Shown piece after piece: positions 9,367 through 17,756 of a DNA stretch of 64,000 nucleotides. This DNA is from an uncultured Nitrospirota bacterium (GTDB taxonomy: Bacteria; Nitrospinota; Nitrospinia; CAJXCL01). Location of the stretch: NCBI GenBank assembly GCA_913051775.1, contig CAJXCL010000004.1, positions 1-64,000 on the forward strand, written 5' to 3'. Made by a program: the position numbers and the translations under genes. Position 1 is the stretch's first letter. Each line of letters opens with the position of its first letter. The notes under the pieces were generated by a model. It was given only the letters and a program-made list of their open reading frames with translations. It searched no databases and had not been told where the DNA came from.

Positions 9367-9669
9367 TTGTTGACCGTGAATAAAGTTATATTAGCCGTTT
9401 GCTTAGCGGTATTTGTTTCCCTTTTTTCTTTTGCTGTCTTTAATAATAAGGGAATATTAAGAACCACGGACTTAAACCGTAAATTAGATGATATTAAAAT
9501 CAGCATTAGTCGTTTGGAAAATGAAAACCAGGTGCTGGTAGAGGCAATACATTCTTATAAGTCGGAAGATTTTCAAATAGAAAAAATCGCTCGGGAAGAC
9601 CTTGGCATGGCAAAAAAAAACGAAGTCATAATTAAAATTGTTAAAGAGAAAAAGTATAAGTCTAAATAA
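9367..9669 (+). CDS. ftsB: FtsB/DivIC-family septum formation initiator
   Basis: A 100-residue protein with a short cytoplasmic start, one membrane helix (about residues 6-24, VILAVCLAVFVSLFSFAVF) and a coiled coil beginning near DLNRKLDDIKISISRLENEN, followed by the family-typical EKIAREDLGMAKKNEV. FtsB bridges FtsL and FtsQ in the divisome; family members after eno are usually FtsB. The start is chosen at TTG 9367 because GGAGG at 9353-9357 inside the eno 3' end sits 9 bases upstream. The longer frame beginning at 9289 is eno sequence in another frame. The GTG at 9376 is an alternative start. Confidence 0.8.
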   Translation: MLTVNKVILAVCLAVFVSLFSFAVFNNKGILRTTDLNRKLDDIKISISRLENENQVLVEAIHSYKSEDFQIEKIAREDLGMAKKNEVIIKIVKEKKYKSK

Positions 9670-9995
9670 GTTTACATTCCAAATATCTTCTGTTGAAACA
9701 ATACCATATTCATAATTTTTTCAATATGAAATGTGGTTACTCAAGTGAAGGATTACCTTATTTCTTTTCTATAGCGCTTTTGTGGTAAAGCTTAGCTAAT
9801 TAAATTTATTTTTATTGCGACTGCGCCGAGTTATACTATTACATTATAAAAACTTTTTTTTTGAGGATATTTTTCCTTAGTTCTTCAGGGTGGTAGTCCT
9901 ATTTGGTTGTGGCAAGTTGCGACGTTATACTATAATGTAATAATTATTTACTATAAAATTTAAATACAATAGTATTTTTTTGAGGGAGGAAAATT
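9670..9995. other. 326-base leader region upstream of the YccA-family gene
   Basis: No gene seen. It contains a paired set of AT-rich blocks: GTTATACTATTACATTATA near 9830-9848 and GTTATACTATAATGTAAT near 9924-9941. The inner 11-mers (9838-9848 and 9931-9941) are exact inverted copies and could pair over about 80 bases. T-rich runs followed by TTGAGG occur after both. Confidence 0.4.
9907..9936 (+). promoter_or_regulatory. Candidate sigma70 promoter for the YccA-family gene
   Basis: TTGTGG at 9907-9912 and TATAAT at 9931-9936 are separated by 18 bases, facing the gene at 9996. The -10 is perfect and the -35 matches partly. This predicts a leader of roughly 50 bases. Confidence 0.4.
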
Positions 9996-10700
9996 ATGGA
10001 AAGAACATTAGCATATTCACGGGATCAGGTAGTGGAAGAACAGAAAAGGTTTATTCTGAGAGTTTACAATTGGATGACCTCAGGACTCTGTGTTACGGGT
10101 TTTGTAGCCTACTATGTTTCTCTGAGTGATTTTCTGCTCGGATTAATCCATGGCAACCCTGTCATCTTTTTCGGACTCATTTTGGCTGAACTGGGTTTGG
10201 TATTTTACCTCGCGTCCGCAGTAATGAGAATGAGCGCTCAGACGGCAATGATCACATTCCTCGGGTATGCTGCGTTGAACGGTCTGACTTTTTCCTTCAT
10301 CTTCATTGCTTATACACAGTCTTCCATTGCGTCGGCCTTTCTGGTTACTGCTGGCACCTTTGGGGCCATGAGTGTTTACGGGTACACCACGAAAAAAGAC
10401 CTCACGTCCTGGGGCGGTTTCTTCTTCATGGGGCTTATCGGAATAATTATAGCTTCCTTTGTTAATATGTTTTTGCAGAGCTCAATGATTTATTGGCTGA
10501 CCACGTATGCCGGAGTTCTGGTTTTTGTCGGCTTGACAGCTTATGACACGCAAAAGATAAAGGAGATGAATATATTGGGAAATGAAGGCACTGACGAAGA
10601 CACCAAAGAGGCTATCTCCGGTGCACTCAGACTTTATCTTGATTTTATTAACCTGTTCCTGATGATTCTGAGGATAATGGGTGGCAGCAGAAGCGACTAA
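9996..10700 (+). CDS. yccA: Bax inhibitor-1/YccA family membrane protein
   Basis: A 234-residue polytopic inner-membrane protein of the BI-1 family (PF01027) with about seven hydrophobic helices. Recognisable landmarks are the N-terminal RFILRVYNWMTSGLCVTGFVAYY, the TYAGVLVFVGLTAYDTQKIKEM segment near residues 170-191 with the conserved Asp, and the C-terminal GALRLYLDFINLFLMILRIMG. E. coli YccA binds and restrains the FtsH protease; other members conduct calcium in a pH-dependent way. Which applies here is unknown. A strong GGGAGG lies 6-11 bases before the ATG. The end overlaps the maf gene by 20 bases. Confidence 0.88.
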   Translation: MERTLAYSRDQVVEEQKRFILRVYNWMTSGLCVTGFVAYYVSLSDFLLGLIHGNPVIFFGLILAELGLVFYLASAVMRMSAQTAMITFLGYAALNGLTFSFIFIAYTQSSIASAFLVTAGTFGAMSVYGYTTKKDLTSWGGFFFMGLIGIIIASFVNMFLQSSMIYWLTTYAGVLVFVGLTAYDTQKIKEMNILGNEGTDEDTKEAISGALRLYLDFINLFLMILRIMGGSRSD

Positions 10701-11286
10701 GAAAAATATCTATCTTGCCTCAACATCTCCCAGGCGAGAATCAATTCTTAAGGAACTGCTGGAACCATTCCATCTATCCTTTACAAGCGTTAGTCCCACA
10801 TTTAAAGAAGTTATAAACGGCTACCCATCAAAAGAGCTTGTTGCTCTTAACGCGAAGGGGAAAGTAACAACTCTCCAATCCGAAATAGATAACGGATCAT
10901 TACTTATAGGGGCTGATACGGTCGTTTGTATTGGAAATGACATCATCGGAAAACCGAATAATAAAAATGAGGCAAGGAAGTCCCTCAAAAAGCTAAGCGG
11001 CAGAAGCCATTCTGTTTTTACAGGAGTGACGGTTTTAGATACAGCATCCAAAAAGCTCTTTGAAGGTTATGAAGAAACAATTGTAACTTTCCATGAATTA
11101 ACAGAGAAAGATATCGAATCGTATGTTACCACCTCAGAATCCATGGACAAAGCCGGCGCGTACGGGATACAGGGACGTGGTGCGATATTTGTAAAAAAAA
11201 TTAATGGCGGGTATTCAAATGTTGTGGGATTGCCCGGGGAGCTGACATTGTCTCTGTTAAAACAAGCCGGCCTTTTCTCTAACTAG
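10681..11286 (+). CDS. maf: Maf family nucleoside triphosphate pyrophosphatase
   Basis: A 201-residue Maf/HAM1-fold enzyme that hydrolyses the alpha-beta bond of certain NTPs (dTTP/UTP or modified pyrimidines), acting as a house-cleaning enzyme and linked to septum formation in Bacillus. Visible are the N-terminal LASTSPRRESIL near 12-23, the catalytic Asp region LLIGADTVVCIG, GKPNNKNEARKSLKKLSGRSH and the C-terminal YGIQGRGAIFVKKINGGYSNVVGLP. The start is a GTG at 10681 inside the end of the YccA-family gene, a 20-base overlap implying coupling. A short palindrome TTTTCTCT/AGAGAAAA (11273-11292) spans the stop codon but lacks a U-tract. Confidence 0.93.
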   Translation: MAAEATKKNIYLASTSPRRESILKELLEPFHLSFTSVSPTFKEVINGYPSKELVALNAKGKVTTLQSEIDNGSLLIGADTVVCIGNDIIGKPNNKNEARKSLKKLSGRSHSVFTGVTVLDTASKKLFEGYEETIVTFHELTEKDIESYVTTSESMDKAGAYGIQGRGAIFVKKINGGYSNVVGLPGELTLSLLKQAGLFSN

Positions 11287-11412
11287 AGAAAAAATCTGCA
11301 GAGGTACATACTGCTAACTTCTAAAAGTGTGTTTTTTAGCACAATTTTTCTCCGCAATTTTAGAGCGGTAGCTCTATTTAATTGCGGCTCTAGTCGAGCT
11401 GTTTAATCAGCG

Positions 11413-11880
11413 TTATCTGCGTTCCATTATAAAAAGTCTTTTTTTAATCCCGACAACGGTCAAACCATAAACAATTCCACTAAGCATTCCCATCAAAACA
11501 TCAAAAGGATAATGCACACCGAGGTAAACCCGGGAATAGCAAACAAGTAAGACCGCAAGTGCCATATAGATTATCAGTTTTCTATACTCATAACAGACTA
11601 CTGTGCTTATGGCAGCTGCATTAGAGGCGTGAGCGGAGGGAAAGGAAAAAGAATCTGAACAGCCAACCAGCAAGTATACCCCTTCCAAGGCGTTACAGGG
11701 TCTTAATCTACCAAAAAAAGGTTTGAAAAAATTACTGGTTAAATGTTCACTTATGCCCAAAGCCAATAGAGCCATCAAAAGGAAGATAGAAGCTTTTTTG
11801 CGATCCTTATAAAAGATATAAATGAATGCTGCTAGGATAAAAGGATACCAGAACTTTTCATCTGAGATCAGGGGCATCAA
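11413..11880 (-). CDS. PAP2 superfamily phosphatase (undecaprenyl/lipid phosphatase-like); start uncertain
   Basis: An integral-membrane type 2 phosphatidic acid phosphatase. All three catalytic motifs are present: KPFFGRLRP, FPSAHASN (PSxH) and SRVYLGVHYPFD. Members dephosphorylate undecaprenyl pyrophosphate, phosphatidate or phosphatidylglycerol phosphate on the outer face of the inner membrane. The conventional start is TTG 11880 or ATG 11877. However, the same frame stays open and family-like upstream: it reads LNILNAIDAYLFHIIN then DAQNVFFDALMPL, the usual first helix of the family, back to an ATA-Glu-Arg-Leu at 11967. No ATG, GTG or TTG exists there before the in-frame stop at 12009-12007. 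The real protein is probably about 184 residues. Confidence 0.85.
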   Translation of the reverse strand: MMPLISDEKFWYPFILAAFIYIFYKDRKKASIFLLMALLALGISEHLTSNFFKPFFGRLRPCNALEGVYLLVGCSDSFSFPSAHASNAAAISTVVCYEYRKLIIYMALAVLLVCYSRVYLGVHYPFDVLMGMLSGIVYGLTVVGIKKRLFIMERR

Positions 11881-12000
11881 AGCGTCAAAAAAAACATTCT
11901 GCGCGTCCTGGTTAATAATATGAAAAAGATATGCGTCTATCGCGTTTAAAATGTTGAGCCTTTCTATTTTAATAGGTCGATTATTAAGAAGAGCACATAA

Positions 12001-12153
12001 AGTAATTTACATTCTTAATGGATACATTCTCATGCTGAGCTTGCCGAAGCATCTTGCCGTTCAGTAGGATGGTTCCCCTTCGACAAAGCCTACCCTGAAT
12101 TTATCGAAGGGCTCATGGCAACATGAAAAAAGCTCGCCTCTATGTAAATTACT
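12001..12153. repeat. 153-base element with 11-bp terminal inverted repeats
   Basis: AGTAATTTACA at 12001-12011 is exactly inverted as TGTAAATTACT at 12143-12153. The interior contains CTTCGACAAAGCCTACCCTG, ATCGAAGGGCTCATGG and TGCTGAGCTTGCCGAAGCAT, a vocabulary that recurs at 17866-17972. No coding capacity; it resembles a miniature inverted-repeat element. No clear target duplication was found. Confidence 0.45.
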
Positions 12154-12269
12154 CTAATTTTTTCATAGTAATTAAAACATAATAAAATTAAATATTCAAT
12201 TTTAAGCGGTGATATACTTCTCTATAAATGGAATTTTATTAAAGTCATAGTGTATGGTAATCGATTCTT

Positions 12270-12631
12270 ATGAATAAGAACGATAAGACAAAGAGTTAAG
12301 CAGAAAAGGCTCCCGAGATAAATTTTATCGATACGTTAAAAGCCCTTGTCGATGAGGTTCTTCACAGGAGGAAATCAATAAAAAAATATTCTCTTCTTTT
12401 ATTGATCCACTCCTATTATAAAAACGATGACGACCTTGATGGTGTTCGCACAGATAATGACCGATATGAAAATCAATGAAATGAAAACAAAACTGGAAAA
12501 AGAAAAGAAAGAGTTCAGACAGGAACTGAAAAAAATATGACGAGAAACGTGTAGAAAAACATTTCAACTCACAAAACAGTTTCTTCGGGGATACTACTAA
12601 GAATGAGCTGCTCAAAGGGTTGAGGCCGTAG
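12270..12631 (+). pseudogene. Decayed charged-helix protein gene
   Basis: Three successive protein-like segments lie in three different frames. The first, from ATG 12270 with an in-frame TAA at 12297, continues open with APEINFIDTLKALVDEVLHR. A second, 12427-12540, encodes 37 residues including MKINEMKTKLEKEKKEFRQ. A third runs from about 12533 to the TAG at 12629, with KYDEKRVEKHFNSQNSFF. All are rich in Lys/Glu and look like parts of one coiled-coil protein broken by a nonsense and two frameshift mutations. The frame on the opposite strand is Phe/Ser/Leu-rich, as expected for antisense of such a gene. No family recognised. Confidence 0.4.
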
Positions 12632-12685
12632 AAGGCCTTTATCAGTGGGAAAATCTGCGAAGCTAAAATCGTGGTTTAAAAGTAA

Positions 12686-13096
12686 CTAATTGTCAACCGG
12701 TCTTGGTTTTCGGTTTTTATCCAGTGCTACATAAACAATTGTGGCCTCGGTAACCTTTATTACGCATTTCTCCCTACTGTCACGTTCAGCGTATGCGGTT
12801 ACCTTAATTGTCATCGATGTACGGCCTACTTTTAGAATCTCGGTATAACAGCTTAGCAGGTCACCCACAAACACCGGTTTTTTGAACTCGAAATTATTTA
12901 CAGCCACTGTTACTACACGACCACTGGAGCGCTTCATAGCGGCTACCGCACCGGCTGTATCGGCATGGGAGATTATCCAGCCGCCAAAAATATCTCCGGT
13001 AGGGTTAGCGTCCTTCGGCATCGCAAGCACTCGGATTGCAGGCACCCTGTTTTTCGGCAATTTATCTTCAGAGTCATTCATAAATCTGCGTTTCAT
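12686..13096 (-). CDS. yciA: Acyl-CoA thioesterase (hotdog fold, YciA-like)
   Basis: A 136-residue single-hotdog thioesterase of the acyl-CoA hydrolase/YciA group, which cleaves acyl-CoA to free acid and CoA in the cytoplasm. Seen: LAMPKDANPTGDIFGGWIISHAD (residues about 24-46; the Asn and Asp-bearing GDIFGGW loop is the family signature), then VTVAVNNFEFKKPVFVGDLL and the strand CVIKVTEATIVYVALD. The N-terminal 10 residues are basic; a second ATG at residue 6 is an alternative start. It lies downstream, on the same strand, of the acetoacetyl-CoA synthetase and thiolase genes after a 216-base gap with a hairpin, so a role in CoA-ester turnover fits. Confidence 0.88.
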   Translation of the reverse strand: MKRRFMNDSEDKLPKNRVPAIRVLAMPKDANPTGDIFGGWIISHADTAGAVAAMKRSSGRVVTVAVNNFEFKKPVFVGDLLSCYTEILKVGRTSMTIKVTAYAERDSREKCVIKVTEATIVYVALDKNRKPRPVDN

Positions 13097-13120
13097 ATGT
13101 TAGTTTATAGATTAACATAA

Positions 13121-13137
13121 TGCGGCGAGGCGCCGCA
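13121..13137 (-). terminator. GC-rich hairpin between acetoacetyl-CoA synthetase and thioesterase genes
   Basis: TGCGGCG-AGG-CGCCGCA is a perfect 7-bp stem with a 3-base loop. It lies downstream of the acetoacetyl-CoA synthetase gene on the minus strand and is followed there by TTATGTTAATC, a poor U-tract, so termination is only possible. Confidence 0.3.
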
Positions 13138-13312
13138 AAGAAAAGTGATTTGCCATAAAGTCACAGATGTAAGTGCCTATAATTGATAGTTCCTAAAGTG
13201 AACTAAAGTTATTGTAAAAAGCCAGCCTTTTTTAGGCATTTTGGATCGCTTCACACTTTAGCTCATTTTTTTCTTCGTGTCTTTGTGGCTAAAAATTAAT
13301 CCTGTATTTTAG

Positions 13313-15274
13313 CTATTGTAGCTCCGGTAGATTACGATAGCATTCTAATGATGTTGGGTCGGCTAAAGCCTCTTTGTTTTTAGGATATTTCCCCTGAACT
13401 ACTTCTAACACGGCCAGCTCAACCTTTTTACCGCTAATAGTATAGGGAATTTTCTCAACCGGAAATATAATAGCGGGGACATGACGGGGAGTTGCCCCGG
13501 AACGAATCGTTTTTTTTATCTTTACCATAAGTTCATCAGAAAAGAAAACGCCGCTCGACAACTTCACAAAGAGCACAACCCTTGCATCTCCCTTCCACGG
13601 TTGACCGATGACTATACTATCTTCCACCTCGGGAAGAGTTTCAACAAGACGATAAATTTCCGCTGTTCCTATGCGAACACCAGCAGGATTAAGAGTGGCG
13701 TCTGAGCGACCATAAACCACTATTCCTCCTGCAGTTCCCTGCGATTCTGTTAAAGCAATATAATCTCCATGAAACCACACTCCTGACATGCGGTCAAAGT
13801 ATGCATTTTTATAGCGGGTAAAGTATTTGTCGTTCCAAAAGAAAATTGGCATAGATGGAAAGGGTTTTCTGCAGACCAGTTCACCTTTTTCAGCTTTAAC
13901 TGGCTGCCCATTGGTATCAAAAGATGCCACATCCATTCCAAGGCCGAAGCACTGAATTTCCCCGCGATGAACCGGAAATACCGGGTTTCCGAGAAAAAAG
14001 CAAGAGATAATATCAGTCCCTCCGCTTATAGAGCTTAGCTGTAGGTTTGATTTCACGTTACTATATGTCCAATCGAAATCCTCAGGAAGCAGGGGCGATC
14101 CTGTTGAAAGAACGACCCGCAGTTTTTTTAATAAAAATTTGTTTTTAGGAATAATATTCCTGCTTCTACAGGCGCCAAGAAATTTCGCGCTTGTTCCAAA
14201 ATGGGTGATTTCTTCATCATCAGCTAATTTCCAAAGTACCTTAAGATTAGGATAAGAAGGGGAGCCGTCAAATAGGGTAACCGTTGCTCCAACAAAAAGA
14301 GAAGAGACAAGCCAATTCCACATCATCCATCCGCAGGTGGTAAAATAAATGATATTATCACCACGGTTTAAATCTGAATGGAGCATAAGTTCTTTTGCGT
14401 GCTGTAAAAGCGTGCCTCCTGCCCCATGAACAATGCATTTTGGAATACCGGTTGTTCCTGAACTGTACATTATGTATAGAGGATGGTTAAAAAGGAAGTG
14501 GGGGAATGAGAGAGTGTTTGCGGATGGATCTAAGAAATCATTCCAGGTTACCGCTTTCTCCTTTAAAGCGGGAGATTCTGAGGGATGATCTATAACAAAT
14601 GGAATAATTACGACTTTTTTAATTTCAGGAATCGATTGAACTATTTTTTCTATTTTTTCAAGACAATCAAATTTTTTTCCATTGTAAATATACGCGTTTG
14701 CGGCAAAAAGGATGCGCGGCTTGATTTGACCAAACCTGTCTAATACGCCTCTTACTCCAAAGTCGGGGGAACATGAAGACCAGGCTGCCCCCATGCTTGC
14801 AACAGCTAACATGGAAATCACTGCCTCAGAAGCGTTTGGGAGGAAACCGGCAATACAGTCTTCAGGCTGAACACCCATTTTCTGCAAGCGTGAAGCCACT
14901 TGACCCACGGCAGTAAACAGTTCTTTATAAGAGTAACGGAGAGTTTCTCTAGATTCAGTAATGGAAACCAGGGCTGTTTGATTATCTCTGAAACGGAGAA
15001 GGTTTTTCGCGAAGTTCAGTTTTATATTAGGAAAGAAATGACCGCCTGGAGTAATTAATTCCTTATTCTTGAGATGAATAACGGGATCTTCCAAACCTTC
15101 ATAAATAATACCGCTAAACTTTAACATTTCCTTCCAGAAATCTTCAAAATGATCAACCGACCATCTGTGCATTTCGTTATAGTCCTGTTTCCCCATCTTT
15201 TTCATAAATTGGAACATTTGAGTTTTCTGAATATGATCTTGATCAGGAGACCAGATGGGTTTTTGTTCAGGCAT
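13313..15274 (-). CDS. Acetoacetyl-CoA synthetase (acetoacetate-CoA ligase)
   Basis: An ANL-superfamily AMP-forming ligase that activates acetoacetate with ATP and CoA. About 653 residues, the family's usual size. Seen: the N-terminal PIWSPDQDHIQKTQMFQF and later WSVDHFEDFWKEM, typical of acetoacetyl-CoA synthetases; the P-loop-like YSSGTTGIPKCIVHG; TCGWMMWNWLVSSLFVGAT; SGGTDIISCF; the hinge GRSDATLNPAGVRIGTAEIYR; and the catalytic lysine in PYTISGKKVELAV near the C-terminus. The start is set at ATG 15274 because the protein then begins, as in the family, close to the W-x-P motif; GTG 15286 is possible. Thiolase lies immediately upstream. Together they allow acetoacetate to be turned into two acetyl-CoA. 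Confidence 0.93.
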   Translation of the reverse strand: MPEQKPIWSPDQDHIQKTQMFQFMKKMGKQDYNEMHRWSVDHFEDFWKEMLKFSGIIYEGLEDPVIHLKNKELITPGGHFFPNIKLNFAKNLLRFRDNQTALVSITESRETLRYSYKELFTAVGQVASRLQKMGVQPEDCIAGFLPNASEAVISMLAVASMGAAWSSCSPDFGVRGVLDRFGQIKPRILFAANAYIYNGKKFDCLEKIEKIVQSIPEIKKVVIIPFVIDHPSESPALKEKAVTWNDFLDPSANTLSFPHFLFNHPLYIMYSSGTTGIPKCIVHGAGGTLLQHAKELMLHSDLNRGDNIIYFTTCGWMMWNWLVSSLFVGATVTLFDGSPSYPNLKVLWKLADDEEITHFGTSAKFLGACRSRNIIPKNKFLLKKLRVVLSTGSPLLPEDFDWTYSNVKSNLQLSSISGGTDIISCFFLGNPVFPVHRGEIQCFGLGMDVASFDTNGQPVKAEKGELVCRKPFPSMPIFFWNDKYFTRYKNAYFDRMSGVWFHGDYIALTESQGTAGGIVVYGRSDATLNPAGVRIGTAEIYRLVETLPEVEDSIVIGQPWKGDARVVLFVKLSSGVFFSDELMVKIKKTIRSGATPRHVPAIIFPVEKIPYTISGKKVELAVLEVVQGKYPKNKEALADPTSLECYRNLPELQ

Positions 15275-15363
15275 AGCTTCTACCACGATCAGAATTTACC
15301 GCAGAGGAACAGATATGAGTTATTGAAGTTTTGGTTATTGATATTTATTTGCTATTTGTAATT

Positions 15364-16539
15364 TTATATTTTTTCCAGACATACAGCAGTAGCTTCACCG
15401 CCGCCAATACAGATTCCGGCAACACCGCGCTTTTTTACAATATCCTTTAAGGCTGAAATCAGCGTAATTACAATCCTAGTTCCGGAAGCGCCGATGGGAT
15501 GTCCAAGCGCGATAGCACCGCCAAAGACATTAAGCTTGTCATGAGGAATTTTCAAATTCTGCATTGCTGAAATGGCTACAACGGCAAAAGCTTCGTTGAC
15601 CTCAAAGAGGTCGACATCCTCAACATCCCATGAAACCTTTTTCATTGCCTGCGACATAGCGGTTGCCGTAGCAGTACTAAACCACTCGGGTTTTTGCGAG
15701 TGAGTTCCATAAGATATTAGCTTTGCCAGGGCTTTTATTCCAAGATCTTTTGCTTTGTCTAAAGAAGTTAAAACAATTGCTGCAGCGCCGTCACCGATAG
15801 TCGAGGCATTTGCAGCGGTTACAGATCCTTTTTTACCAAAAGCTGGTTTAAGTAAAGGAATTTTTTCAAATTTTACCTTGAATGGGCCATCATCGAGCTT
15901 AACCATAACATTTCCTTTAGGACTTTTTACTGTTACAGGTGTGATTTCGTTATCGAACTTCCTTTTTTTCTGAGCGGCCTGGGCACGACGGAAACTTTCT
16001 GCCGCATATTCGTCCTGTTCTTTACGTGAAATTCCATTTTCAGAAGCGCACAAATCACCGCAATTTCCCATATGAGTATTGCTGTAAGGATCCCAGAGTC
16101 CATCATGGATCATAGAGTCAATAAGCGGCAGGTTTCCCATTTTAAATTTGGAACGTGCCCCGAGTAAAAGGTAAGGTGCCTGGCTCATACTCTCCATCCC
16201 TCCGGCAACAACTATATCACTATCACCAAGAAGAATAGATTGCATGGCAAGCATAATGGCCTTCATCCCGCTTCCACAGACTTTATTAACAGTCATCGCG
16301 GGAACCGAGTTTGGAATTCCAGAATAGATGCTTGCCTGCCGCGCAGGGGCCTGCCCCTCGCCAGCCTGCAAAACATTCCCCATGATCACTTCAGATACCT
16401 GCTCTGGTTTTACCTTTGCGCGCTGAAGAGCAGCTTTGATTGCGATTGCTCCCAGGCGCGGTGCCGAAATGGAAGCCAATGAACCAGGAAACGCTCCAAA
16501 GGGAGTTCTTGCCATCCCAATAACAACTACTTCTTTCAT
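15364..16539 (-). CDS. atoB: Acetyl-CoA C-acetyltransferase (thiolase II)
   Basis: A 391-residue biosynthetic-type thiolase, which condenses two acetyl-CoA to acetoacetyl-CoA or runs in reverse. Catalytic residues are visible: C88 in VNKVCGSGMKA, the NEAFA block, the histidine in GGAIALGHPIGASGTRI, and the second cysteine in GICIGGGEATAV near the C-terminus. The start RTPFGAF context is the normal one. It is the first gene of a minus-strand pair with the acetoacetyl-CoA synthetase (89-base gap). Specificity for acetoacetyl-CoA rather than longer 3-ketoacyl-CoA is inferred from that neighbour. Confidence 0.94.
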   Translation of the reverse strand: MKEVVVIGMARTPFGAFPGSLASISAPRLGAIAIKAALQRAKVKPEQVSEVIMGNVLQAGEGQAPARQASIYSGIPNSVPAMTVNKVCGSGMKAIMLAMQSILLGDSDIVVAGGMESMSQAPYLLLGARSKFKMGNLPLIDSMIHDGLWDPYSNTHMGNCGDLCASENGISRKEQDEYAAESFRRAQAAQKKRKFDNEITPVTVKSPKGNVMVKLDDGPFKVKFEKIPLLKPAFGKKGSVTAANASTIGDGAAAIVLTSLDKAKDLGIKALAKLISYGTHSQKPEWFSTATATAMSQAMKKVSWDVEDVDLFEVNEAFAVVAISAMQNLKIPHDKLNVFGGAIALGHPIGASGTRIVITLISALKDIVKKRGVAGICIGGGEATAVCLEKI

Positions 16540-16899
16540 CGTTTTACACCTTTATACTATAGGACGGAAGCCTTATTGTGATTTTGGTCATCCCTGGCCT
16601 CAACCCTTCGGGCGGTTTTCCTTTCGAAATCGTCTAATTTCGTTTCTCTAGCCGAATTGTGGTTGCGGCAACTTTCCACGTTATAATTTGGAGCTTATCA
16701 TAATCGTCTCAAGCAGACAAGAATCGGTCTCTATCTTTGTGTTATAGTTAAACCACTTATTTTTCGCAATGCCGCATTTAAGGAATTACTAAGTAATAAT
16801 AATATTTCACAACTTTTGGAGTGCAATGCGTGTGGCATTGCATTTTGCATCTTAACAAGCGATGCACTTCGTAATAACAACCCTCAATGATTTTTTTCT
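16540..16899. repeat. Gene-free divergent region between thiolase and permease
   Basis: No gene seen. It holds GGTCATCCCTGGCCTCAACC and CTTCGGGCGGTTTT (about 16587-16622), a relative of the sequence at 2427-2462; a TTGTGGTTGCGGCAACTT segment (16655-16672) echoed at 9907 and 49900; and a perfect 8-bp hairpin TGCAATGC-GTGTG-GCATTGCA at 16822-16842 followed by TTTTGCATCTT. Confidence 0.45.
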
Positions 16900-17751
16900 A
16901 TGGCATATATTCTGTTTATTCTAATCAGTCTTATTTGGGGAAGCAGCTTCATATTGATGAAGAAGGCTTCTCTTGTTTTTGGACCTATCAGCATTGCTGC
17001 TTTACGTGCGATTGGAGGCGCTGTTGTTCTTGCGATTACTATAAAACTTGTAAAAAACAATTGGGGCTTGAACCGAAACCTTCTATTGCCTATTGCTTTT
17101 ATTTCGATTGTCGCTAATATTTTTCCCTATACTGTCCTGCCTCATCTTGTATCTCTTTACGGTTCCGCGTTCATTGGTATGATGATTGGACTTGTGCCGT
17201 TCATGACCATTCTTTTCTCCATCCCTATGTTAAAAGTATGGCCGACAAAATTACAGGCAGCAGGAGTGGTCAGCGGACTGGTCTGTCTTGCAATTATATT
17301 CTCTGACGGCTTACAGCGCAGCATTCCCGCTGGCAGTTTATTTCTGGCAATTTTTGCTCCTGCCTCTTATTCTTTTGCAAACACGTTTATCAAAAAAAAC
17401 CTGTCTACCGTTTCACCTTTGTCCCTCTCATGTGGTTTGCTAACTATGACGGGCCTGGTTTTGCTGCCAATAGCAGTTGCGGCAGAGCCGGTTGATTTAA
17501 ATGAAAACCTGAGTCTAGCTGTTATTTCAGTTGCACTATTAGGAATTTTCTGCACAGGAGTTGCTACTTATATGTTTGTTCGCTTGATAAAGGACAGGGG
17601 ACCGCTCTTTGCCGGCATGGTCGCGTATGTCATTCCTGTGGTGGCCCTTATCTGGGGTTGGATAGACTCGGAATCCATATCCTCCTTGCAGATTTTTGCT
17701 GTGGCAGGCATTGTGACATCGATTCTAATGACGAACAGCAGCAATAGTTAG
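16900..17751 (+). CDS. EamA/DMT-superfamily transporter
   Basis: A 283-residue inner-membrane protein with about ten predicted membrane helices in two EamA repeats, first repeat to about residue 130, second from about 145. Typical features are the N-terminal ILISLIWGSSFILMKKA, LVPFMTILFS closing helix 4, and the second-repeat LPIAVAAEP and YVIPVVALIWGW segments. DMT transporters export or import small metabolites; the substrate cannot be assigned. The ATG at 16900 starts 7 residues before the conserved WGSSF. It is divergent from the thiolase operon and followed by repeats. Confidence 0.85.
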   Translation: MAYILFILISLIWGSSFILMKKASLVFGPISIAALRAIGGAVVLAITIKLVKNNWGLNRNLLLPIAFISIVANIFPYTVLPHLVSLYGSAFIGMMIGLVPFMTILFSIPMLKVWPTKLQAAGVVSGLVCLAIIFSDGLQRSIPAGSLFLAIFAPASYSFANTFIKKNLSTVSPLSLSCGLLTMTGLVLLPIAVAAEPVDLNENLSLAVISVALLGIFCTGVATYMFVRLIKDRGPLFAGMVAYVIPVVALIWGWIDSESISSLQIFAVAGIVTSILMTNSSNS

Positions 17752-17756
17752 GTAAA

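Noticed and set aside
11273-11292. Terminator at the end of maf
   Set aside because: An 8-bp palindrome spans the stop codon, but it is AT-rich with no following U-tract on the coding strand.
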